DNA of 64,000 nt, taken from contig CAWZYM010000422.1 of NCBI GenBank assembly GCA_963966185.1, positions 62,001 through 126,000 on the forward strand, given 5' to 3'. Position numbers and translations under genes: made by a program. The notes below the pieces were generated by a model that saw nothing but the letters and a program-made list of their open reading frames with translations, made no database searches and had not been told where the DNA came from. Position 1 is the first letter of the stretch. Every line of letters begins with the position of its first letter. The DNA comes from Rhabditoides inermis. Taxonomy: Eukaryota > Nematoda > Chromadorea > Rhabditida > Rhabditidae. Shown one piece after another: positions 51,530 through 60,280 of this stretch.

Positions 51530-54500
51530 TCACAACTCGTCATCGTCAAACAGACTGTCGCTCTTGCCGCTCACTCCGCCCCGCTTCTCAATGAGCAGAT
51601 TCGCCTTGTGCGCCACTCGCTTGCAGCCAGACGACGAGAACACCGGAGTGTTCTTGGGAAAGTACTGAACATGCATGCATCAGAACACAATCCCTCCGAT
51701 CAAAACACACAAACCTGCAGCTCGTCCAATATCTCGTTGACGGCGTCCTTGTCGTCTGCCAGATCGGGGCGGCGCTGCTCGGTGAGGTAAGCGCGCACGC
51801 ACATCGCCTGGATACAGCAAGCTATACCGTAATCCAACTAACAGTACACCATTCTTCACAATATAGTACCCCCGGCACCCACCACATGCTGTCTCTCGAG
51901 GGGCAGGAAGGGGATAAAGTGGTCGATGAGGTGGTTCGAGATCAGCTCACTCATCTTCAGACCGCCTGGAACGAAATCACGTAAATATGAATGCTACGTT
52001 TCAACCCAAGATCATAATATCCGTATTCAAGAGGAACGCAATCATTCGTCCAGCGAAACTACATAACAACATATGAACAAACAATTTGGCAACTCGTATT
52101 TTCAACCTCAACTCCCCCATCTTGTGTACGCTAAAAGGTGGATACCGTGGTCCTTGTCTCCTTTCTATCGGCAGCGAAGAAAGTGTGAGGAATGACCGAC
52201 TTTGGCCGTACACCATCCACTCACCGGGCAGATTGAACGCGCTCTCCGATACCATCGCCTCTATGTTGGCAATCTTCAGCTGCTCGCGAACCTGCAATCA
52301 CTTGTCACCCATCGATACCATGTGAGTTTCATTTCCATTAGCTTCATTATCCACATCCACATTTCCTAGCTCATCAGTGATACGCAGTGATATTTGCGAC
52401 TGTATTTCATCTGCAATCGGATATCAGCCATGATACCATAAAAGCTTCATTATCCTTTCACTACCTCAACAGTGAAACGACACGTTTCATCTGTCATCAC
52501 ATTCCTAAACTTGGATGTTGCAATCAATTGTAGATGCGACATTTTTAAACTACACGGGAAAAACCCAGTGAATATACCACAAACTGATAAAACATGAAAA
52601 TCCGAAAAAATACTATTTCGAATTTTGACGAATAAAGAAAAGATGATATATGTTTCACCACCACATCGTATTCACATCAGAACACTCAGAATCAATGTAT
52701 GGATGATGTTCACTGTCTACACTCTATAACACTCTCCACTCCCCTTTACTATTGGAGCGAGTCGATTCTCCCTATTCCTCTGATCTACCCCACTCTGATC
52801 TACCGCAATTATTTGTCGAGAATAGAACTACGGACGAGCCGTACAACCTAAGTCTACCCTCACGTCACGAGGCTATCACCTTGAAAGCGTAAACATATAA
52901 TACTAGTCCGGATAAACTAATTGATTGATTTGATTAGAACTATATACTACTCGTCTCCAGCCCCTGCCCACCTTGCCGCTCTGGTGCTGCTGCAGCGTGG
53001 CCTGCATGACCGCCGAGCCGCCGGCGTTGCTGCAAAGCAAAACACATCAACATCATACCTCACTCGCCTCCACCACCACCTCTCATTCAAATACAAAAAC
53101 TCTCCGAGCCACAAACCCGATATTATTCGATTTTCCCCCATCTTACAAGCTCTCTTCCTCTTCTTTCTCTCATCCTTCTCCCTCGTGCATCGTGCTCGTG
53201 CTAATCTCACCCGCCTCCCGTTCACACAATCACGCACCTTTCCGATCTACAAATCATCCTTCTCTCTACTCTCTCTCTCTCTCCTCCCTCCCTCTCCCAC
53301 CCACCTGAGGAAGACAAACACGTTCCGCCTATAGTCCACGCCTCCAATGTTGTCGTAGTGGTCGGCGAACGGCTTCACCACATGCATCAGCTGCTCCGGC
53401 ATCTTGTCCACCTGCAACAACAAATCCAAGGTGATTTATTCATCGTCAATAACAGATATCATACGTTTCACAATATGCTACAATTCAGTTCAACGTATAG
53501 TGGAACAATAAGTAGATCATCTTTTCGTTAGCTATCTTTAATCGTCACGAAACTCACGTCCCACCTCATCAAGATCATTCCATGTCAACTGTCAATAACA
53601 GACAACATACGTTTCACACTCTCATATTATTCAGTTCAATGTGGTGTGGAACAATACGTACTCAGCTATACGTCATTCGCCCACCTCATCGAACACGAAC
53701 AGCGAGATGGCACACGCCTTGCCCGCCTCCACGATACGCTCACGCAGCTCCTTCTGCATCACAAAATATATCATATTTTATCAAAAGAGAAAGCCGGATA
53801 CTATACGTTTCGAGGTACAATCTAAACCAAACAATCGTAAGCTACCGCAATGATCGGAAGTCGGATACTTGAAAGAAAAGAACGCACCTGATACTGAGCC
53901 ATCCTCGACTTGTCCGAAAAGTCCTGCGTCGCCACAAAGTAGTGCACGAAACGCGACTTGAGACCCTTCCTGCAAATAGTCGAAAATCGAAATGTGCATA
54001 CCCCATAACAAATACGCTTCATCACCGACATTATTCGCGTGACCAATATATTCAATAATCGCTCAACGATAATAACACACGAAAAAATCTCTTATTATAA
54101 AACTTAACTAATCATTTAATAATAAAGTTGAATTAAAAAAAATAATAACTAATCCACCCACTTGTACAGGTTCCGGGCGATTAGCATCGTCACGTAGTTC
54201 TTTCCCGATCCGGTGAAGCCGTGGAACGAGAGCACCAGCGCCTTGTGCGGGTGCCTGAAATAACAGTACACTGTTACAGTATACACGGTTACAGTATACA
54301 CTGTTACTGACACAATACGTTTCATGCGTTTCTCGAAATATCGAAACATTCCAAACAGACAGTGGAATTTAGTCCGCATCTTGTCACGGAACACAAATAC
54401 GCCCATTGCATAACATTTCACAACATCTTTAACACAATACAGACTTCGGCGTGCCTACCCCCTTGTTCTTCAGATGTATCCTCAATGCTTGGACGAATTG

Positions 54501-55502
54501 TACACCTTTCTGATTGTGATACGCCAATTTCATGTGATTCTTCCACTTCAATCCCCGATCCCCCACCCGCACCCACTTGTTCTCTAGATGCGCCTTGAGT
54601 GCGGGGACGACCGTCTCCTGCACAATGTGCTGCCCGAACAGGTGGTCGCGCATGTCCGACGCCATAGCTGAAGAATAATTTGTACGGTTTTTGAGAACAC
54701 GTGAAATACTATAAAGTGAAAAGAGATGGCAAACATACAACAAAACGAATCTCACAAAAAGAGACGAACATCACTAACGATAACTCACTGTTATGGTTTC
54801 GAGTGTATTCATGCCCGTGTTTCATATTTCATTTCGATTTCCAACGAAGTCAGATTGTCTGCTATGACAGAAACACGAATAATGTATACGGTGAAACATA
54901 TTGTGGAAAACTGTTGTGCCCACTGGATCATGACCCCCTCCACCCACCCACTGACCGTCAAAGTTGGGTTGGATGTAGGGGCGGTTGCAGCACTCGTACA
55001 GCTTGCACTGCAGCACGTCGCGGAACTTGAACAGCGCCCCGCCTGCGCCCAGCGCCAGTGCGCCTGCAATACCCAAACATACTATACACATGTACATGAA
55101 CAAATATATTGTGCCTGGACACTGGGCCTGATATGTGATATATGCGCAGCGCCTAGTAGTTCTAGTGTCAGCAATACGCGTAAATCAAATCATATGATCA
55201 TTATACTCGCAAACAAAAGTATGGCTCGAATCACTTGTGAAAAGTTTTTTTTTGTGCAGGATTACCAACAACTCTAGAACAACGCACCATGGCCGAATAA
55301 AGCTCACGAAAACTACGCAACACAAATATCCATAATCAACGCAACTCCTGGCCATATAATATCACCCTGATCGAATCGGCAATAAAACCCCACCGATTCC
55401 AATACTGATCGGGTCGGCCGCCGTCTGAGCGACGAGGAGCAGGAGGAGGAGCAGATGAGCCGCCGAAACACCGCCACGGCCTCCGCTCAACCCGACGCGC
55501 AT
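51530..55502 (-). CDS. Torsin-family AAA+ ATPase (OOC-5/TOR1A-like)
   Basis: Torsins are AAA+ ATPases of the ER lumen and nuclear envelope, activated by LAP1/LULL1-type cofactors. In C. elegans, OOC-5 acts in polarity and nuclear pore organisation. Twelve exons in phase: 55394-55502, 54956-55063, 54577-54667, 54162-54254, 53888-53969, 53685-53753, 53305-53411, 52972-53029, 52225-52291, 51883-51965, 51715-51807, 51530-51664. They encode 364 residues. A signal peptide with seven leucines lies at about 15-29. The N-terminal CC pair is at 61-62, LFGQH near 81, Walker A GFTGSGKN at 115-122 (with the torsin-specific N122), Walker B FVFDE at 180-184 and sensor-1 N221. The cysteine pair is C292 and C334, the latter in the torsin GCK sensor-2 motif. 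The protein ends DDDEL, resembling an ER-retrieval tail. Choosing among the nematode torsins needs a tree. Confidence 0.94.
52292..52971. other. Long torsin intron with no gene content
   Basis: A 680-bp intron between torsin exons 8 and 9. It contains CATTATCC-type repeats near 52345-52460 and two GATCTACC motifs near 52782-52803, shared with other introns here. No nested gene or RNA was found in it. Confidence 0.7.
53445..53690. repeat. Tandem duplication in torsin intron 6-7, copying an exon end
   Basis: Two units begin GTCAATAACAGA at 53445 and 53591. They share CATACGTTTCAC, ATTCAGTTCAA and GTGGAACAATA, and both end in CCCACCTCATC (53560 and 53680). The second end is the real 3' end and donor of the Walker B exon. 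The first is a decayed copy of it lying in the downstream intron. Confidence 0.8.
54261..54309. repeat. Short tandem palindromic repeat
   Basis: Three overlapping units of roughly 15 bp built on ACTGTTACAGTATACAC lie in a torsin intron next to the Walker A exon. Confidence 0.8.
54450..54490 (-). pseudogene. Decayed copy of torsin exon 3 end
   Basis: Read on the minus strand, this stretch gives ALRIHLKNKG, against ALKAHLENK at the 3' end of the real exon 3 (54577-54667), and it keeps the same frame. The donor GT is mutated to GG at the equivalent position, so it is unlikely to be used as an alternative exon. Confidence 0.65.
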
Positions 55503-55507
55503 ACCTG
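55503..55507 (-). promoter_or_regulatory. Trans-splice acceptor before torsin
   Basis: ATATATGCAG is followed by GT and the ATG. The acceptor is 2 nt before the start, as in spliced-leader genes. Confidence 0.6.
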
Positions 55508-55827
55508 CATATATTCATTCATTACTGTCGGAAACATACCTGCAATTTACATAACAGGGTACGCTCCCACCCAACTACAATATTCACAAATCACAATATG
55601 GAAAACGTTTCAGATATCACATCGTTGCGAACGATTCGTCGCTCAAACACTTGACTCGAACCCAACCAAAAATCATTTATACACGTCATAGAAGGCAATA
55701 CGAGGCAATAGGCAAGTCACCGTGAGAACATAAAGTGAAAATAGACGCATAGCACAACCTGTTCAAAGTCAGAAAGCAAAAAGAGATCCGAATAGATGAA
55801 AAAAGAACACTCCTCCTCTTCCTCCCC
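55503..55827. other. Intercistronic region, RNase H2C to torsin
   Basis: AT-rich, 325 bp, with no supportable gene. A TATAAA-type polyadenylation variant on the minus strand lies near 55677-55682. Spacing and strand fit an operon junction. Confidence 0.6.
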
Positions 55828-56900
55828 TCACCCCTTGTTCTCTTTCTCCTCCGCCTTCCCCTTCTCCTTCTCCTCCTCCTCATCGTCGCTATCCCCAGCC
55901 AGCACTGCCGCCACACGCAGATAGTCCAGTGCCCTGTATGTTGATGTTGTTGTTCATCAGCCGGATAACAGTTAGATAACAGCTGGATAACAGTTAACGG
56001 AACAGGCGCGGATACTAAATATACAATAACCCCTATACTCAATACTTACTGTACAGGGGTACAGAAAATATACAATTACAGTACTCGCTTGCCCACCTGG
56101 CAGTGCTGCTCTGACCGCCCGGCTGTCTGTCCCACTCCCACTGCATCACATCAGCCGCCTCCGACACCGGCTCCCACACTGTGCGCGCAGCTGAAATCGA
56201 TAGTATTGATTTATAACTTGCTAGCGATTACGAATAAAGAAAATTTATTGATTCTGATTTGAACAACAAATTGCTCTTAACATAACTTACATGAACGTTT
56301 CCAATTGAACAAAGATCTCTTCATCAGTAACAAATAATAGATGAAACGTAAAAATCACAATTTCGAATACACTGATATTCAGCCCACCATTGTGCCTGTT
56401 GGCGAGCAGGTAGAGTGCGTAGCCGTCGGGCGGGGCGACGCGCGCGCCCTCCAGGCCCCTGCCACGCAGCGAGCACCGACGCCACTCCCCGTTCTCCGGG
56501 TGCGCCTCCGACACAAAGTACCTGCAACCAGCAACTGTGCTCGAACGAGAAAGGTAACGCGTGTGGGGGTTTGAACAAACTGTCCCGCGACTAGGAAACA
56601 TGTTGCCAACTATCAACAGTACGCTCGCAAATAGTAAACAATACGCTTCACACAAAACACCTACTCACCAAAAATTTGTAGTTTTGTTCATTTTGTTCAA
56701 TTCCACCAGAATCACACACAATAATCATAATGAACTCATAATAAAATAACATAATAATCACAACAAACATGCCCATCCACCCACCCCTCGACATTAGCCG
56801 GACCAGTGTAGTGGAACTTGCAGGGCACAGAGTGGAGGTGCTCCTCCCTCGGAAGGTCCGCGCCCGCGCGGGACACACAGACATCGGGAACGGGCGACAT
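55828..56900 (-). CDS. RNASEH2C: Ribonuclease H2 subunit C
   Basis: This is the non-catalytic subunit of the trimeric RNase H2, which removes ribonucleotides and RNA:DNA hybrids from genomic DNA in the nucleus. Four exons in phase, 56785-56900, 56388-56521, 56097-56190 and 55828-55933, encode 149 residues (human 164). Family marks are HSVPCKFHYTGPANV at 23-37 (the 'PC...Y.GPA.V' strand), YFVSEA at 40, and the diagnostic LRGRGLEG at 57-64. PPDGY follows at 69-73 and a W-rich segment (VWEP, MQWEWD) at 88-104, matching the late 'F..W' part of the family. The last 20 residues are an acidic and lysine-rich tail starting DSDDEEEE. The start lies 2 nt after a TTTCAG acceptor. Assignment rests on these motifs; the catalytic subunit is not in the window. 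Confidence 0.87.
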
Positions 56901-56905
56901 GGCTG
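56901..56905 (-). promoter_or_regulatory. Trans-splice acceptor before RNase H2C
   Basis: CTTTCAG, 2 nt before the ATG, 271 bp after the upstream gene's stop. It is a consensus nematode acceptor with no upstream exon to pair with. Confidence 0.6.
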
Positions 56906-57171
56906 AAAGAGAAGGGGTTTATACAGGGGAACACTCGAGACAAAATACACGCGGCACGAACCGAAAGGCAACCATACATGAATATGAGTCGAGATCGCGC
57001 AGGAGAATAACATAGATTTGAGGAAACAACTAACAGTGAGAATGAGAAAAGCATGAGCAAAACAACAAGTATGAGTGATGAGCCAATAGATGCTGAGGGC
57101 AGTGAGCAAGAAACATCAAAACGCGCAATAAAAAAAGAGAGACAAGAAGACAAGAGCCATCAGTTCTAGTT

Positions 57172-59692
57172 CTACTCCATTCTCTCATCAAACTCCTCGT
57201 CCTTCACCATCCCCTCCCCTCCTCCACCCAGTAGACGATCCATGTTCTCCACCAGAGTCTCCTCCTCGTTCCACTCTTCCGCGCGCACACCTACAACGTC
57301 ATTTGCGCTCTCTCTCTCCACTTCCCTCCCTGCCTCCCTCTCCCCTTTCTCTTTACATCCCCTCTTCCCTGTCTTTCTCTCCTCTGTTTCCTCCTTCCGT
57401 CTTTATCTCCCTTCCTCTCTCTCTCTCCCACCTCGCAGTGTCGCCGCCCGTTCACTCCAGATCGATCGCGGAAACGCCAGCGGCTCTTCCAGCGACACCA
57501 AGAAGCTCACCTAGAAAAATATCAAACTACTGAAAATACACACCAACAAATAGTGATACACAAATCACTATTAAACACAACAATCTCCGAATGCTAAGTA
57601 CTCTACTCCGAAAAACAATTTGAACCAGTGTAATGCGCTGAATTCCAATTGAATAACCCACCACATCCCCCGCCCTCTCGTCGCTCATGCGCACCTCGAC
57701 CCGCACACAGTCCGTGTGCTCGTCGTCCACCCGCCAGCCGACGAGACAGAAGTCCAGCGTGTGCAGCGCCTTCACGTAGCACACCTTCAACATTCAATTC
57801 AACATTTATTCAGTATTGCATTATGTGATCGTAACTCAAACATCCATTATTCACAGAGTTTTTGGATAACCTGAACAGGTAGGCGTCAAATTAAAAACAG
57901 ACAACCTGCCAAACAAATACGCATCTCACACAACACTAGATGATTGCTTCGTTTCAAATGCAATAAGACCACCATGTTAAATTTAAAAAAAAATCCCACC
58001 GATCGTGGCATGCAACCTGCAACAAATACGCATCAAATACGCATAAGGACCGTTTATACTACACGTCAAGCGTCAAAGTTGACGCCTCGCGTCAAGAATT
58101 TTGACGCCTCGCGTCAAAATTTGACGCGCTGAGTCAAAGTGACATCACTTTTCCTTTGTTTTTTTGACGCCTCGCGTCAAATTTTGACGCGGGGCGTCAA
58201 AGTTCTTGACGCGAGGCGTCAAAATTCTTGAATCTTGACGCGAGGCGTCAACTTTGACGCTTGACGCAGCGCGTCAAGTTGACGCGTTGTGTAGAATAAA
58301 CGGTCCTTCACACAACACTAGGTGATTGCTTCGTTTCAAATGCAATTTATCCTCCGTATTGAATAATAATAATTTTGAAAAAAAACTCCCACTGACCGTG
58401 ACGTGTAGCAGCTGTCCGTACTCCACGTACGCCTTCACCAGGTCGCGCAGACGGGACGAGCCGTCGTCCAGCCTAGACAACTACACAGTCAGACAGATAT
58501 CCTAAAGGACCGTTTATACTACACAACGCGTCAACTTGACGCGCTGCGTCAAGCGTCAAAGTTGACGCCTCGCGTCAAGAATTTTGACGCCCCGCGTCAA
58601 GAACTTTGACGCCCCGCATCAAAATTAGACGCGCTGAGTCAAAGTGACATCACTTTTCCTTTGTTTTTTTTTGACGCCTCGCGTCAAATTTTGACGCGGG
58701 GCGTCAAAGTTCTTGACGCGAGGCGTCAAAATTTTTGACGCGAGGCGTCAACTTTGACGCTTGACGCAGCGCGTCAAGTTGACGCGTTGTGTAGTATAAA
58801 CGGTCCTTGAATCAGATTCTTGATCGAACCACACTGTCCTGATTGGTACAGTAGACACTACATTTAGATGAGTGAGAGGGTAACTACCTAGACAACAACA
58901 AACTGAACTGCAAGTAACACTAGAGTCTGGGTAGCATGAACAAAACTACAAAACTCACTCACTCACCAGTCCGGGTAGAAGCCTTGTCTGTGGGCGCAGC
59001 TCCATTGGGGCGCCAGCTGGGGGAAGCCGTCGCCCCGCCGCATCTCCAGCCAGTACTCCTCGCCGTCCACGCGCCACCTCAACACCTTTGTTGACAACTT
59101 CATTTGTTTACGTTTCAAGTCTCACCTAGAACAATAACAAATTGTACAAATTTAATCCAGATCACGCGATCAATCTAACCCACAAAAACATGTTTCAGTT
59201 ATACCTGTTAAACAAACTGCACGTCGACCTAGATAATCAAGATCAAATTTTCTTTGGACGATTAATGTAAAACACAAAGTGAAACTAGAACAAACATGCA
59301 GACTCACTCACCACACTCTAGACTCTAGCCCGCTATACAACACTATCGCATGCCCAAAATTAGTCCAATTTCGCAGGCAAAGATGTAACTCTCAAAAACA
59401 TGTTTCATGAGACTTGCTCTACTAAACAGCATCCGTAATAGGCACTGCGTTGAATTTATAATGTTTCAGTGATCAACCATAGCGCTAACCGACTACACCG
59501 TCGCTTAAACCGGAGAGAAAAAGGTGAGAACAAAGATGCAAGCCGACTCACCACACCCTCGCACTCTCTGTGTCCGCCACCTCCACGCACACCGGCTGCG
59601 AGAGCTGCTCCGACACACCGGCCAACTCGCACACCTAAATAGCTAAATATAAATACTTTGAATTTATAATAATACATATCAATAGTATTATT

Positions 59693-59732
<40 letters not shown>

Positions 59733-60024
59733 TTAGCATGACAACTACACCGACCTGCTCGATCCAGCTCCACTCCGCGTCGCGCACCTCCCGGCGCTGC
59801 TCCAGCTCCGACCACACCTAGAAGGAGAAGGACGCGATCAGATAAGGATACTCTCCGTAGAGCTCCTGTTTTTCGAATAGGGGATAAGTAGAAAGTGAGA
59901 AATTTGAACGACTCTATTCTTACTCTTTTCTCACCTCACTCAGTGTCTTCTTTCCATCGAGTGGTCGGAGGAAAGCCGACCACGCAGTCTCCACCACCAC
60001 CTCACTACCCGGCTCTTGCTTCAT
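57172..60024 (-). CDS. Uncharacterised 248-residue protein, possible RWD-like fold
   Basis: I do not recognise this gene. Eight exons join in phase: 59935-60024, 59755-59817, 59557-59634, 58967-59085, 58397-58472, 57662-57784, 57432-57510, 57172-57290. The start is immediately after a TTCAG acceptor. Residues 20-50 look helical and charged. Residues 65-105 alternate beta strands (VCVEVA, VLRWRVDGEEYWLEM) ending FPQLAPQW, reminiscent of the strand-then-P..P layout of RWD/E2-like folds. A helix near 122-135 and a second strand-rich part (170-195) follow, then an acidic tail. The C-terminal half vaguely recalls the THOC5 end, but the length is much shorter; I do not claim it. Exons 4 and 6 use unusual AAG acceptors. 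A split into two genes at an ATG at 59103 is possible. Its neighbours suggest a housekeeping role. Confidence 0.7.
57927..58346. repeat. Duplicated intron segment around an inserted palindromic element
   Basis: A 38-base sequence beginning CACACAACACTAG occurs at 57927-57964 and 58309-58346 with one mismatch. The following exon-edge region is also echoed (TCCCACCGATCGTGG against TCCCACTGACCGTGA, the real donor of exon 5 of the 248-residue gene). Without the 264-bp element between them, the tandem offset would be about 118 bp. Confidence 0.8.
58045..58308. mobile_element. Palindromic TGACGC-rich element, copy 1 (264 bp)
   Basis: The ends AAGGACCGTTTATACTACAC and its inverse GTGTAGAATAAACGGTCCTT (one mismatch) enclose repeated TTGACGC and GCGTCAA hexamer-based palindromes. 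A unique core GACATCACTTTTCCTTTG lies in the middle. The whole element can fold on itself, like a miniature inverted-repeat transposon. No clear target-site duplication is seen. It lies in an intron of the 248-residue gene. Confidence 0.8.
58505..58808. mobile_element. Palindromic TGACGC-rich element, copy 2 (304 bp)
   Basis: The same terminal inverted repeats as copy 1 (AAGGACCG...CGGTCCTT, ends fully complementary over 20 bp), the same core, and more TTGACGC/GCGTCAA units. It lies in the next upstream intron, 196 bp from copy 1 and separated from it by exon 5 of the host gene. Confidence 0.8.
59177..59560. repeat. Decayed tandem duplication reaching an exon end
   Basis: ACAAAAACATGTTTCA at 59181 and TCAAAAACATGTTTCA at 59393 mark two units. 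GAACAAACATGCAGACTCACTC near 59288-59310 echoes GAACAAAGATGCAAGCCGACTC near 59527-59549, which runs into the real 3' end of exon 3 of the 248-residue gene. The copy includes a degenerate version of that exon end. Confidence 0.55.
59696..59729. repeat. (TA)n microsatellite
   Basis: About 17 TA units in the intron between exons 2 and 3 of the 248-residue gene. Confidence 0.95.
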
Positions 60025-60027
60025 CTG
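60025..60027 (-). promoter_or_regulatory. Trans-splice acceptor before the 248-residue gene
   Basis: AATTCAG abuts the ATG directly. The nearest upstream coding sequence is the RCL1 stop, 256 bp away, so a spliced-leader acceptor is the simplest reading. Confidence 0.55.
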
Positions 60028-60280
60028 AATTGACGTTAGACATGCAAAGACGATAGCTTAAAGATATTTCACGGTATATCGCAACCGATTAATCACAATG
60101 AACATAACCATTTGAACCACAACCATTTCAAATACTCTTCTCCACGCTTCATCAACAAATAACAAAACAAACGCGCACAGTTAATGTATAACACCTCTAC
60201 AACAAATGTAACAGCGTAACAAAGACATAACAATAGTGAGGTTGGGAAATGTATACAGTACTTCTCGGATACCGTACCCT

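Noticed and set aside
54429..54755. 108-codon read-through of torsin exon 3 into the intron as an alternative protein end
   Set aside because: The real donor after the LENK segment is strong and in phase with the Walker A exon; the extension contains only the decayed exon copy.
58045..58808. Target-site duplication for the two palindromic elements
   Set aside because: Flanks are CAT/CAC and CTA/GAA; no direct duplication can be assigned, so the exact termini stay uncertain.
57172..60024. Naming the 248-residue protein THOC5, CENP-O or FANCL
   Set aside because: There are only faint, unaligned resemblances in an RWD-like segment; length and N-terminus do not fit any of them.
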